Assembly: GCA_034509425.1 (NCBI GenBank)
Contig: JAVTVJ010011652.1
Location: 1,193,001 to 1,257,000, forward strand
Source: Eopsaltria australis
Lineage: Eukaryota > Chordata > Aves > Passeriformes > Petroicidae
Length of the DNA stretch: 64,000 nt
Reading direction: 5' to 3'
A model generated the notes under the pieces. The model did not search any database, had not been told where the DNA came from, and worked only from the letters and a program-made list of their open reading frames with translations. Below are positions 36,991-48,000 of this stretch, piece after piece; the first letter of the stretch is position 1, and each line of letters begins with the position of its first letter. A program made the translations under genes and the position numbers.

Positions 36991-37761
36991 TCCTTCCCCC
37001 CACTCGTTTTTTGCCTCCCGAATTTCCTCTTTATGGTGATGAGGCCCCAGCACTCCTTCTCTCCCTTACACCACCTTGGACAAAGATTGTGTCCCATGGG
37101 ATGAGGGAGGATGGTTTTTCCTCCAGCAGAGCAGGATGAGGCCCATGGAGCTGAGCAGTGCCAGCAAGGGTGCCGTGCTCTGCTTCTGCCCTCTGGAATC
37201 ATCTGCAACAAGGCACAGGGCTGGCCCTGCCTGCTCCAGGTGGGTGGAATTCCCAGGCAGCGGCCCAGGCAGGCAGAGGATGAGGCAGGGAACAGCCAGC
37301 CTGGTGGAGACACCGCCATTTGTGTGAAAAATTCTCAGGGAAAATTCTTTCTCTCCCTCTCAGGCCCCTAAACTCTTTGTGAATGGGGCCAGTGCAACAT
37401 GTGGCCTTTCACCTCGCCCAAGAACCACTGCCAGACAGCCACACTCAGAGAATTGTTTGTTAATAGTCCAATTAGATAATTGCCATCTTTCACTCCTTTT
37501 GCTCTACATTTCCCATAAAGGAATGAATAAGGAGAGCAGCATGAAGAGGGCTTCTGCCCTGCAAGGTGACAAGAAGGACTGGAGCATGCTCTTTGCACAA
37601 GGCCATTTGCTTGAATTGAATCATTGTAGCCTAATCAATGGTCTTATTGGATTACTGGCTGTTGCGGTTCTCAAAGATATTGTAGCAGAGACAATGAAAT
37701 AGCTAGAGTAAAACTTTTTTCTCCTTTAGTGGATCACGCAGTTGAGATTTTTCACGGGCTA

Positions 37762-37903
37762 TCTCTCTCTCTCTCTCTCTCCCTCCTTCCCTCCCTCCCT
37801 CCCTCTCTCTCTCTCCCTCTCTCCCTCTTTCTCCCCCTCTCTCTTTCTCCCCCCTCCTGGATCCACTGCACACAAAGCTGGCTTTTTTTTTTTTTTTTTT
37901 TTT
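37762..37903 (+). repeat. (TC)n/(CCCT)n tract plus poly(T)
   Basis: An irregular TC and CCTCCCT tract (37762-37858) is followed, after a short unique piece, by a poly-T run of about 20 (37883-37903). It is the first of several pyrimidine tracts packed into the VAX1 upstream kilobase. Confidence 0.9.
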
Positions 37904-37958
37904 CAATGAGCAGGCTCTGCGAATAGGTTCAGTGTTTGCGAAGGTGCAGAATTAGCAG

Positions 37959-37992
37959 ACACACATGCACGCACACATACACACACACACAG
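37959..37992 (+). repeat. short (CA)n repeat
   Basis: An imperfect ACAC repeat with interspersed ATGCACGC, about 34 bp. Confidence 0.85.
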
Positions 37993-38192
37993 AGGGAGAA
38001 GCACAAAAAGCAAGTATCGGGACTGAAATAAGGAGAGGTAGGAGTTTAAGATGGCTGTCTGTGGGGAGATGTGTTAACGAGGATTTCTGCTGGTCAAGAT
38101 AACCTGCTTCCTTGGAGAGATCTGCTTAAAGGAAGAACTTTTTGTGCGTGTGCGTGCTGGGGATCTGTTTGTTTGTTTAGAATTCAGGGGGC

Positions 38193-38437
38193 TTTTTTTT
38201 TTTTTTTTTTTTGCTTTTTCTTCACCCCCCCTGCAACTGCATTTTTTTCAGCCCTTCCTAGCAGCTTTATTCAGATTTATTTGGCGTGCTTTGGAGAAAG
38301 CCACTATATAATCGGGAGGTCAAAGGCAGACTGAAGAAAGTTAATAATGGCTGCTAATGGTGCTAACAATTCAGGGTGAATCTTGTCAAAATTTTTTTTT
38401 TTTTTTTCCCCTCTCCCCCACCCTTTTTTTCCTCTCT

Positions 38438-38471
<34 letters not shown>

Positions 38472-38473
38472 CT
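38193..38473 (+). repeat. clustered poly(T) runs in VAX1 upstream region
   Basis: T-runs at 38193-38212, 38392-38407 and 38440-38471 (about 32 T) are separated by non-repetitive sequence. The piece between them at about 38260-38390 looks unique and contains the TATA-like element. Confidence 0.9.
38305..38312 (+). promoter_or_regulatory. candidate VAX1 TATA box
   Basis: The sequence CCACTATATAATCGGG lies about 715 bp upstream of the VAX1 ATG, within unique sequence. A start site about 30 bp downstream (near 38335-38345) would give a leader of about 680 bases. The choice is by motif only; other starts are possible. Confidence 0.35.
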
Positions 38474-39018
38474 GGAAGTCTCAGTCTTTTGATTGTGTGT
38501 TTCCTGAAAGCAAGACCAATCATTTCAGTTTATTCACTGGCTAAACTCTACTTGATTGGGGACAAGCACACAAACCATCCATTACGATCTGATATATTAT
38601 CCAAACAATTTAGTGTATTCATGAGGTAACCTAAATGTGGAGGCTGCAAAATTACCCGTAATCAATTGAAACAGCGAGTGCGCGTCCCTCTGTGTGTCTA
38701 ACAACTACATGTCTCTGTAATAAGGCAGACATTAAATCATTTTAGAGTTGTACTGTTGAGTACCTGATCACTGGGCGCTCTGGGAAGCTGGACAGTCACA
38801 TTAGGACGCTGGGACTGAGGAAGCCGCTGCTTTTCCAGTGGGATAAAACCCGATCTTCCTTACTCAAGGTGCTTTACAGATCCTCACCGATCTGACCCTA
38901 AGCCGTGCAATATCCAGCATAGACTTCGTCTTCTTCTTCTTCTTCTACTCTTCTATAATTTTTTTATTATCGTTGTTGGCGCTTTTTTTTTTTTTTTGTT
39001 CTGTTTTTATTGCACTAC
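38336..39018 (+). other. putative VAX1 5' UTR / proximal promoter
   Basis: This stretch holds the T-runs at 38392-38471, a (TCT)n stretch at about 38923-38955 and another T-run at 38983-38997 just before the ATG. The unique block at 38590-38900 contains homeodomain-like ATTA sites. The extent depends on the unproven start site. Confidence 0.35.
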
Positions 39019-39256
39019 ATGTTTGGGAAACAAGACAAAATGGACGTTAGATGCAGTTCAGAGACTGAAGCTAACCGGGTCTCGAAGAACGGACATAAAG
39101 AGGGCAAGGAAAGCAAAGGGTCTGAAGGAAATATTTCTACTTCTTTTTTGAAGGATCAGCAAGGGACTTTTTCTGCCTCTGCAGCTACGGAAGGTTGTAA
39201 TAAAAGTAAATCTAGTTCTGCTGATCCGGACTATTGCAGGAGGATCCTAGTTAGAG
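39019..39256 (+). CDS. VAX1 coding exon 1
   Basis: This exon encodes residues 1-79 plus one base of codon 80, ending TTAGAG|GTATGA. The first ATG (39019) has a poor context (T at -3, T at +4). A second in-frame ATG at 39040 (M8) has a strong one (A at -3, G at +4). I keep the first because known VAX1 proteins begin MFGK. The open frame continues to 39861 but runs into the intron. Confidence 0.93.
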
Positions 39257-42200
39257 GTATGAGTTTGAGGTGTTTGGCGAGGGTGGGGGAAGGTGAGCTG
39301 TGCTCACGCCCGGGAGATGGGTTTATTTTGTCGCTTTGCCTTGGGTCTGGCCCTGGGCTGAAAGCCCTTCCTAGGGCTCCGGGGGAGAGACCCCGCTGCC
39401 CGGCTGGGCTTTGCCCCGGACCCCGCTCCCTCCGGCTTTATCCCGGGGAATTTCCGCCGGCGGCTCGGCGAAAAGTTAAGCCGCGGTTGGTCCTCCCCGG
39501 CGCTGCCCCGGAACGGGCCAGCCCCGCTTATTGTTGTTTTGTTTTTGCTTTCCTGCTTTGCAGCTTTCCCGGGGTGCCCGTCCCCGCGGGGAGCCCTCCG
39601 GGGACAGCGCTGCCTCGGGGGGCCGCGGCTCTGCCCCGCGGGCCGGGCGCGCTCCTTCCGCGCCCGCGCATCCCGCCCGCAGCCGGCCGCGTACCATGGC
39701 GTGGGGCTGCGGGCAGGAAGGCCCTCTCGGAGGGCAGGGGTTCCCTCTGTCCCCCTTCTCTCCGTGCCCGGCAGCCCAGAGGAAAGGGCTGTTTTGAAAT
39801 AACCACCGGCCTTAAAATAAATGGAGGAATGGCGAAGGGCTTTTTAATTATTACTTTTTAATAGTTGTTTAATATCGCTCAATCTTCGTCCATTCTCCGG
39901 GCTAAAATAGTTAAATTATCGTAATCGTGTCCCCCCCCCCCCCAAGGAAAAAAAATTACCTGAAGAAATTTCAGTTTTAATAAGGTGCGTTTTGGGGGAG
40001 GAAGGAGAGAAGAGAATCGGAAGAAAATATGTGGGAAGAAGGCCTTGGAAGCCAGAATTAATCCTTGAGCCACTGGTTGACCCAGAGAAGGGTCAGATTA
40101 AAATGATGTGATTGTCCCTGATTTAAAACGTACCAAGAGGTAAAATTACGACAAGTAAAGTTGGGAAGGCTTTAAGGTAACCTGAATCTGGCTCTAGCTT
40201 GACAGTCGTGTTAATGAGATTTGTCCCGCTTTCCTTCAGTCGGGGCTACCAGAAAAGTGAGGTTTCTGCGGGCTGGTTGGTGCCTTGGTTTCTTTCCCTC
40301 CCCCCCCCTCCTTTTTTTTTCCCCTCCTGCTTCTCCTCGTTGCCAAAACCCCAAAGCGGCAGCGGCAGCGGTGCAGGGTGGGCTGGAGGTGTCCCCACGT
40401 TCAGTGGCAGGCAGCCAGGTCGGGGCAGTGCTGCCTCTGCCTGGAAAACTCCTTCCCTTTTTTTCCCTTTTCTTCTTATATTTTTTTAAGCATGAGAAAC
40501 TTGTTATTAAAAAAATAATAAGAAGGGTTTGTATTTTGCGGGGGGGACGGAGTGCGTATGGTAGCTACCAGCAAGCCCTAACCCGGAACCCAAGGGGAAC
40601 AAAGAGTAGCCCTGCACTCCAGGCACAAAGCCTGGCCTGGAGGATCTCTCTCTCCCCAGCTTCCCAGAGGGGCCGTGGGTGATGCCGCAGTGTCGTACTG
40701 AGTGCAATATATTCAAAGTAATTTTTATATGGACTGAGGCGATTAATTATAGAGCCCTGGGCCCTCATCGTCCCCTCCTTCCTTCTCTGTTGAGGGTTTT
40801 TTACTTCCTTGGGTGCAGCGGCCAGGTGCAGTGCCACAGTCGCAGGGAGCCTGCTCCATCCCGACTCGTGTTTCGGTCTTGAAGGAGCTGGGGACGGCTC
40901 TTTCCCTTGGAAAAATTAGAAGGGATAAAAAGGGGGGGGAAAGAAGAGGAGGACTGCCTGGGTATGAAGCTGACTGCTCCTTTCTTTGCCAGATGCCAAA
41001 GGTTCAATCCGAGAGATTATTCTGCCTAAGGGGCTTGATCTGGACCGTCCCAAGCGGACCCGCACCTCGTTCACGGCCGAGCAGCTCTACCGCCTGGAGA
41101 TGGAGTTTCAGCGCTGCCAGTACGTGGTGGGGCGGGAGCGCACCGAGCTCGCCCGCCAGCTCAATCTCTCCGAGACTCAGGTAGCGCCTGAAGGACGGGG
41201 AGCCGCGGCCTCCGTGCTCTGCCGTGCCGTGCCCTGCCCTGCTCCGAGGGACCCCTTCCCCTGCCCGGGCATCTCCGTGCCCTGCGGGCCCCAAGTTCAG
41301 GCCGGCCCGCGGCCCTGCGCGTTTCCTGCGCGCCACAGCGCAGCCCCCGCGGGGCGAGGGGCGAGGCAGCCCCAGAGGTGCCCACGCGTGTCCGGTCGGG
41401 GGGGACGCATCCCGAGGGGGAATGGAGCTGGAGGGTTCGTGACTGAGGCGTCCCGGCGGGGACCCCTAACTGCGTGTGTCCTCAACTGTGTGTCCCTAAC
41501 TGCGTGTCCCTAACTGTGTGTCCTTAACTGTGCGTGTCCAGGGAAGGGGAGCTGCTGGCCGAGGGGTCCCTCGTGACCCTGCGGGCGAGACGGCCCGGCC
41601 CGAAGGCATCGGAGGGAGCTTGGCCGCGAAGCCAAACTCCTGCCGGGCCCGGAGCGGCTCCCCCAGCTCCGGCAGGCGGGGATCCGCCCCGGCCCCGCCG
41701 AGGCTCGGTGTCCCCGGCTGCGCGGATCCGGCCGCCCCCGGGCGCAGAGTTTCGCTGCTGCGGCCAGGGAGAAGCGAGGGGAGGCCGAGGCGCTCCCAGC
41801 CCGCAGCAAGCGGGATTCAGGCGCTCAAACCCGCCCGGGGAGTCGGGCACCTTCCCCCAGGGCTGCCGGGTTAGAGACTTACGGCCTGAGCTTTCCTGGG
41901 TATGAGAGATCCGGGGATGGGGCTGAAGTTTGGGCCGTATTTTGAGTCCTTGTATGTCCGAGGAGAAGAATCGTCCCTCCATCCTCCAGGCCGAAAGGCC
42001 GGGGACAGACAGGCGGCCTAAAACTGTGCGAGAGCACAGGGAAGCATCCAAAAAGTCCAAACTTCTTAGAGTCGGTTTCATATTTCCACAAAACACCATA
42101 TAAGAATAAATTCCCCTGACACGTTAACTAGCTTTTTTCTTTCCTTGCCGGATAGGAATGACAAGTTCAATAGCTCGTAGGTTACAGAACCTGCCATGGG

Positions 42201-43304
42201 TGGGTTTTGTTGTGTTTTGGTTTGGTTTTGGCTTGGTTTGCTGTTGTTTGAGTGACTTCCAGTATTCCATTTTTAAGTTGAATATTATTTAAAATGAGTT
42301 GGAGGAAGAGAGAGAATGTCCAGGTTGGGATACGGGGGAAGAAGCTCATTGCTGCTGTTACCCCCAGGAAGGGCGTTCGGAGCGGGCAGCGGCTGCTGGA
42401 ACCGCGGAGCGCCCGGGGCTCCGGCTGAGCCGGCTTAGAATAAAGCGGTGGGGAAAGGGCCGGCTCTGTCTCCCAGAGAACACCCGGCCTTCAGGAAACT
42501 AGGACGAAGTGAGAGGTCTGGTTAAAGATGCAGAACGAAAGGCCCCGGGGTCACCCCGAAACCGGGAATAGACAGAGGGTGTGGGGGGTTGTGTCCTGCC
42601 AGTGTCGCTTTGTGCGTTTTGGAAACGCTCCCCGCTGCCAAGTGTCCGTGGGCCCTCCCCCGCAGCCTCCCCCCCGCCCCGCGGAGCCGCGCCGGGGTCC
42701 CGGGGCACCTGGCGGGGGGAGCCGCTCCTCCCGCTCCGCTGACCCTGCCTCTCTCCCCGGCCTGCAGGTCAAGGTCTGGTTCCAGAACCGACGCACCAAG
42801 CAGAAGAAGGACCAGGGCAAGGACTCCGAGCTGCGGTCGGTGGTGTCCGAGACCGCCGCCACCTGCAGCGTCCTGCGGCTGCTGGAGCAAGGCCGGCTGC
42901 TGTCCCCGCCGGGGCTGCCCGGCCTCCTGCCGCCCTGTGCCAGCGGCGCGCTGGGCTCGGCGCTGCGCGGGCCCGGCCTGGCCGCGGCGGGCAGCGGCAG
43001 CGCGGCGGCGGCTCCGGGCGGCGGCGGCTCCCCGCACCCTCCGGCGGCCAGCGGGGCGGCCGGGCCCCCCCCGCCCGCGGCGCTGCACGGGGCGGCGGCC
43101 GCGGGGCACGGGCTGTTCGGGCTGCCGGTGCCCGCGCTGCTGGGCTCGGTGGCCGGCCGCCTCTCCTCCGCGCCCCTGGCCGTGTCCGGCTCGCTGGCGG
43201 GCAACTTGCAGGAACTGTCGGCCCGCTACCTGAGCTCGTCCGCCTTCGAGCCCTACTCCCGGACCAACAATAAAGAGAGCGCTGAGAAAAAAGCACTGGA
43301 CTGA
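39019..43304 (+). CDS. ventral anterior homeobox 1 (VAX1), three coding exons
   Basis: This gene encodes VAX1, a nuclear homeodomain transcription factor of the EMX/NOT-related group that acts in ventral forebrain, optic stalk and optic nerve development. The coding parts are 39019-39256, 40993-41180 and 42768-43304, giving 320 residues (human about 334). The N-terminus ([10 protein letters not shown]...) is Ser/Lys-rich. The segment [23 protein letters not shown] (71-93) precedes the homeodomain (about 99-158), which has recognition helix residues W146, F147, Q148 (position 50) and N149 (position 51). A conserved [30 protein letters not shown] block follows. The Ala/Gly/Pro-rich linker is shorter than in human. 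The C-terminus [25 protein letters not shown]...KKALD is typical of VAX1. Introns are phase 1 and phase 0; the second falls between homeodomain positions 44 and 45, a common homeobox site. VAX1 is chosen over VAX2 from the N-terminal and C-terminal sequence and the KCNK18 neighbour. Confidence 0.97.
39257..40992 (+). other. VAX1 intron 1
   Basis: A 1.74-kb intron with donor GTATGA and acceptor CTTTGCCAG. It contains a CpG island (39300-39790), a run of 13 C (39931-39943) and T-runs near 40312-40320 and 40481-40488. No other exon was recognised. Confidence 0.92.
39300..39790. promoter_or_regulatory. CpG island in VAX1 intron 1
   Basis: GC-rich, CpG-dense sequence starting just after exon 1, as is usual for developmental homeobox genes, which often lie in multi-part CpG islands. 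Overlapping open frames on both strands are GC artefacts. Confidence 0.6.
40993..41180 (+). CDS. VAX1 coding exon 2 (first part of the homeobox)
   Basis: The 188-bp exon encodes residues 80-142: [17 protein letters not shown], followed by homeodomain positions 1-44 ([20 protein letters not shown] through NLSETQ). The acceptor is TTTGCCAG|AT and the donor ACTCAG|GTAGCG. It joins in phase 1 to exon 1 and phase 0 to exon 3. Confidence 0.97.
41040..41870. promoter_or_regulatory. CpG island over VAX1 exon 2 and intron 2
   Basis: High GC and many CpGs begin inside the homeobox exon and continue about 700 bp into intron 2. Open frames here on either strand (for example 41524-42099 minus) have no recognisable domain. 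Confidence 0.6.
41181..42767 (+). other. VAX1 intron 2
   Basis: A 1.59-kb intron interrupting the homeobox between codons for positions 44 and 45. It is GC-rich at both ends, with an AT-richer middle (about 41900-42300) that includes a G/T-rich stretch at 42190-42255. It carries a 14-bp tandem repeat at 41463-41540. The acceptor is CGGCCTGCAG. Confidence 0.93.
41463..41540 (+). repeat. 14-bp minisatellite in VAX1 intron 2
   Basis: Five near-identical units of the form CCCTAACTGYGTGT, with small insertions in the first and last unit. They start about 280 bp after the exon 2 donor. Confidence 0.9.
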
Positions 43305-43720
43305 CTCTAAGTACCTTCCCCCTATTTATATTTATAGTCTCTATTTGTGGCGGTATTTATGGGACGGGCGGCCCGGCAGCCGCCCCCCCGCTCCCCGCCG
43401 CCCCCGAGCCCCGCGGCGCGGCGCGGCTCCCTCCGCGGGCCGGGGCGGAGCGGGGCCGGGCCGGAGCGGGGCCCGGAGCCCGCGGGGCGAGGCGAGGCGG
43501 GGGTCGGGGCCGGGGCCGGGGCCGGCGAGGGGCTGCGGGCGCTTCCCGGAGCGCTCCCCCTGCCCCGCGGTCCGTCTGTCCGTGCGGGAGGGGGGGTCGC
43601 GCTGCTCGTTCGCTCGGGGAGGGAAGCAGAGGGACAGCGGTCGGGGCGAGGGTCGGCCGGGCTCCCTTCGATCGGCTTTGGTCAATGCCGAGCGAGGGAG
43701 CGGGGTTTCGGAGAGAGGAG
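42560..43720. promoter_or_regulatory. CpG island over VAX1 exon 3
   Basis: Extremely GC-rich DNA covers the last coding exon and the first 400 bp of the 3' UTR, with many overlapping open frames on both strands. In the true frame the exon still encodes a VAX1-like protein with Ala/Gly/Pro runs, so the high GC has shaped the linker. Confidence 0.65.
42768..43304 (+). CDS. VAX1 coding exon 3 (last)
   Basis: This exon encodes residues 143-320, starting [19 protein letters not shown], the end of helix 3 and the basic tail. It then gives [20 protein letters not shown], a low-complexity Ala/Gly/Pro linker (about 195-250) and the conserved C-terminal [20 protein letters not shown]...KKALD. The stop is TGA at 43302-43304. 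The exon is far richer in GC than exon 1. Confidence 0.97.
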   Translation, partial: VKVWFQNRRTKQKKDQGKDSELRSVVSETAATCSVLRLLEQGRLLSPPGLPGLLPPCASGALGSALRGPGLAAAGSGSAAAAPGGGGSPHPPAASGAAGPPPPAALHGAAAAGHGLFGLPVPALLGSVAGRLSSAPLAVSGSLAGNLQELSARYLSSSAFEPYSRTNNKESAEKKALD

Positions 43721-45000
43721 GATGGAGCTGCCAGGTGATGCCCGTTTTGGGGTGGTTTTTTTGTGTCTCCCAGACTCAGTGATTTCTAAGCACAAAGGTT
43801 TTGGGGCCGCACCTGCGGCCCCCGTTTACCCCCACACTCGCCGCACTACAGCCCCCGGTTACCGACCGAGCCCTTGGCACCAGTCAGGAAATCCTCCAGC
43901 AACTTTTCTTTTTCACGGGAAATCTTGAATGTGGGAAGGGCCGAAATGGACTGAACATACAGTCACGAATAGGGGAGACAGAAACCAGTGGCTGCAGAAA
44001 TTTTGAATAAAATTGTCTCTTCCTTCGAGATAACACAACGCCCCCCCCTTTTTCCCTCCTTTTTTTCCTTTTTTTTTTTTTTTTTTAATTTGAATTCCAC
44101 GGGCCAGTCCCATGGAGCTTATCTGCAAAAACAAGTCTGCAGATAAATCATGGAACTTGTGAATCTATTTGTATCTAGATCTGTTGCGATCGTAATTTTA
44201 ATTTTTATGGCTCTATTTGATTTTTCCAAATAATTTTAAATGTTCATCTAAACACAAAAAAACCTGTGGCCTTCCTTCCTCCTAAAACGACCCCGTTGTA
44301 TATCGCTCACACTTCATTTAAAACAAACGTAAAATATAAAAAGCGTATCTTTTATTGTTATTTTTGTACTTTAAAACGCATCTATGTAACATTCTTTTTT
44401 TTTTTTTTTTTTTTTTTCCATAATTCTTACTGCTATTTTCTCCACAAACAAATGTATTTCGCCTTCTAGCATTCTGGATCGAATATTTTCTGTTCAATTT
44501 CGGTACTTGAATTTGCCACAAAAGGGATGTTGTACTTAGATAGTTTCTTTGGGGAAAAAAAAATATTTACTTTGGTTTTAAGTTTCTTTTCTTTCTTTGA
44601 ACTTTAACACATGGCGTTTACAAACTGTATAAATACGTGCCACCAAACTGTAACCAAAAAAGAAAAAAATTACAAAAAGTGGAATGGTTGCTGTAGAATA
44701 TAGAATTAACTATAGACCAGAACTGGACAGAAGGAGCTGGATGGAAAGAAAATAGTAATTTTATTGTAAATTATTTACGTCTGAAGTTTCTAGGCAACTA
44801 GTCGAAAAAAATAATGAATGGATCGAGCGCTGAGCCCTTGCTACTAACTTTTGTTCTGAATGTTTTGGATATTTGGATGTTTTGTATTTATGTGGTGAGA
44901 GTGAAATATATTATATCTATATGATGATGGAATTAGGTGTATTTTCGTCTTATATTTGTAGCACCCAAATTGCTTTAATTTAAGACGTGCGCTGCAAAAC
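43305..45000 (+). other. putative VAX1 3' UTR
   Basis: It begins with AU-rich motifs (ATTTATATTTATAG and GTATTTATGG at about 43323-43360), passes through a 350-bp GC-rich block, then becomes AT-rich, with T-runs at 44069-44086 and 44395-44417. Unique AT-rich sequence continues to about 44960. The composition changes sharply near 45100, where the end of the transcript unit is assumed. Confidence 0.5.
44006..44011 (+). terminator. candidate VAX1 poly(A) signal
   Basis: AATAAA within TTTTGAATAAAATTG, about 700 bp after the stop codon. The unique AT-rich sequence that continues downstream suggests a longer form may also exist, for which I saw no perfect hexamer. Confidence 0.4.
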
Positions 45001-48000
45001 AAAAAAACCACAGAAAACCCAAACAAACAAAAAAAACCAACAAAATCCTATCCCTACACAACCCTCCCGATTTTTTTAAAAATAGAATTTAATTTTTCAT
45101 TTTGAGCGGGGGGCTCTGAGGTCCATTTCGTGGAGGGTGATTTCCCTGCTGGAGCAGTTTGGGGCATTCCCAGCCCCGTGCTCGGCTCCGACCCGGCCCT
45201 CCCTGGGCCCGCGGGCCGATCCCCGCCCGTGTCCGTGTCCGTGGCGGTGCCCCGGGGTGCCCAGCCTGCCAGGTGCCACCCCGGGCTCTGCCACCCCGTT
45301 CAGGGCACTGCTCACCTCCGAACCCGTGCCGGGCCTGGCAGGCACCTATGGATGCACATCCTCGTGTGTGTGACAACACGGAGACATACAGGCATCTCTA
45401 AACACACACACACAGCTTGTGGGCACAAATACGGATATTTATAAGTGTTTTCTGAACAGCTCGTGCTTTCATTCAGATCGGCAGCCCGGCCCTGAGGGTT
45501 TTTGCTGGGCAGCCAGTGCGGGGCAGAGCCCCTGGTTTCCAGGAGCCCCTTCGATGCCCTGGCTCCTCAGGCTGAGCCACCTGGGCACGGTGGCACCTGC
45601 TCTCCCCACGCCTTTGCCCTGGCCCCTGGTGTGGCCTCCACTGGGCTCAGCCATGAGCCTGTCCCAGCCAGGGCAGCTGCCCTGCTCCAGATTAGGAGGG
45701 AAGGATATGATGGCGATGATGATTTGGTTGTTTTTTTAATGAAGTGCATAGAAATTATCCAGGGAAGGGCAACCGGGGTGAAGGAGGGGATCACAGGTGA
45801 CATTTGAAGAGGTGACACTGAAACTGCTGATCAAGACTGGAAAACTTCAAGGGGAGGGGAGGGAAAACGTTATTAAAAAGAAAATATCTGAATGGGACAA
45901 AACAGATCCAGGGAGACCTGGAGAGAGAGGATAGTTATTGGTTTCTGCCTTGCCTGGACTGCACAGCATCACCCACAGCCCTGGACAAAGAGAGGAGCCC
46001 TGGCCTGGGCTGTCTGTGCCAAGGAGGGAATTATCACCACTCAAACCCTTCCTGGGCTCCTCTGCCAAGCGTGGGGCTGAGCTGTGTGATGAATTTGCAC
46101 TGTCCTGCAGGACCTTCCTGCAGTTCAGACGGGGCCATTTCAGTGCCCAAATTTGCTGCTGAACCACGAGCCGTGGGAACAGGAGCACAAATGTGTTCTG
46201 CCAGAGCTGTCCTCATCTAAAAAGAGGATTTCCCTGTACTTTATTTAACCAGAGATGGTAGGGGCGTTCCTGTCCCCTCACGCAGGTGCCATGAGGCCCT
46301 TTTTCCCTGGCCAGTGGCCTGACCTGCAGTCTCAGGGTTGGAGCTGTGGTCAATGTAAACTCTTTGCTCCTCTTGTAAGGCAGTTTAAGCCAGCATCAGG
46401 CTAAACTGCTGACACGATGGCAGAAGTTCTCATTTTACAGCTTTGCAGCCCTCACTACACATGTGAAGAGCTAGACATTTTTATTCTTATTACTATTATT
46501 ATTAATTATTTGTGAATATTTAAAAGGAAAAAAAGGGATGTGCCCTGAAGTGTGAAGGAGTCTTGCCTAAGCATTCAAGTAAAATAAATACTTCAGGAAA
46601 TTTTCCTATTTTTTTTTTTTTTTCCTTGTCTCCTTCAAATTCCACCTGTCCCACATCTGTATTGGAGGCTGCTTCTGGGCTGGGGTCAGAGTCAAAGCCA
46701 GAGGCTCTTCAGTCTCATGCAGGGCTATCACAGTCCTGTTTCACTCTCTGCTTGTGACTCAGGCCAAAACCTTGGAGCCCCACAGGGAGGGAGACAATTT
46801 GCTGTCTCTTTTGAAATTTTCAGCATCTCAAAAGCATGGGTTTCCTGAGAGCCAAAACACCCTGCTTTCTACAAAACAGACTAAAATACGTTCATCTGTA
46901 TTTATGTAAAAAAGGGAGGGAATACCATCTGTGCCATTGCACAGGACAAGTTAAAAATCATTCATACACACATCTGCATACACAGTGAATCTGAATATAA
47001 AAGCTGGTTTGGTTTTTGGTTGGTTGGTTTGGTGTTCTTTATTCTTTTCCAACTACACCAAAGCTATTCTGAAGCTGTGTGCTGCCCAGAGACACTGCTG
47101 GCTTGTTTGCACTGAAATGCTGAGTCTCATCCTGCTGGAGCAATGAACACAAACCACCTTCCTGAAGCTATTTGCTTCTGAAATGCTTTGCTGCATTTTG
47201 TGCTGTATTTTTAGTTGTGGCCATCACTGGGGCATTAGAGCTCAAACAGAGAAATATTTAGCTTATTCAGAGGGAGCATGTGAGAGTGTGAGGGGCAGGA
47301 ATATTTAGTAGGAAAGCAAATAAACCAAGTATAAATCTATATCTGTCATGAATTTTTAAAGGAAATCACAAAAGGATTTCTGTGGCAGGCAGACTTCCCC
47401 AAACTTTCCCTTTGCAGCAGCTACACGTAGGGCTTAGGGTGAGCAAGGATTTCAAAAGATGGAGTGCAGAATTGGTTATTTAAATTTGTTCATCTGAACT
47501 CAAGGAAAATTTTCACAGGTACATGGACATCTCTTTTTCTGTGGCCCCCAGGAAGGCAAAACTCCCAGGATCAGCTCCAGAGCACCCAGGGGAAACACAG
47601 AACAATATTAGCCAGGCACACATAGGGAAAAGGGGAATCAGTCTATTTAGGGGATTTTTGCAAAAGCATTTGCCCACCCACTTAACATAGCCCCTGCTTT
47701 ATTTGCTGCTCCTCCATATCCCTCAAGCCAGGGATTAGTGCAGCCTCTGACCACTTTGTCTCCATTTGCAATCCTGTCATCAGCCCAAGATACATGACCT
47801 TGTGACATGTAAAAAAGCACACGAGGGCCCTGATTAACTTCAGAGTATTTAATTTCTTTTACGGAAAGAAAAACACTTCCCAAGAATAACTCTTGAACAG
47901 AATCAAGTCACAGTCACCAGCAAGTGTTTAACAAAATTACCAGGGAAGCTAAAATGAAATCAATCTCTGTGATGCTGTCTATGCAGCAGTCACATTATAA

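Noticed and set aside
36649..37319. KERKG- or FPFLS-repeat frames
   Set aside because: Translation of the (TTTCC)32 microsatellite, not a protein.
39257..39861. Continuation of the VAX1 exon 1 frame
   Set aside because: It leaves the VAX1 family sequence exactly at a good donor (GAG|GTATGA) and exon 2 resumes it in phase.
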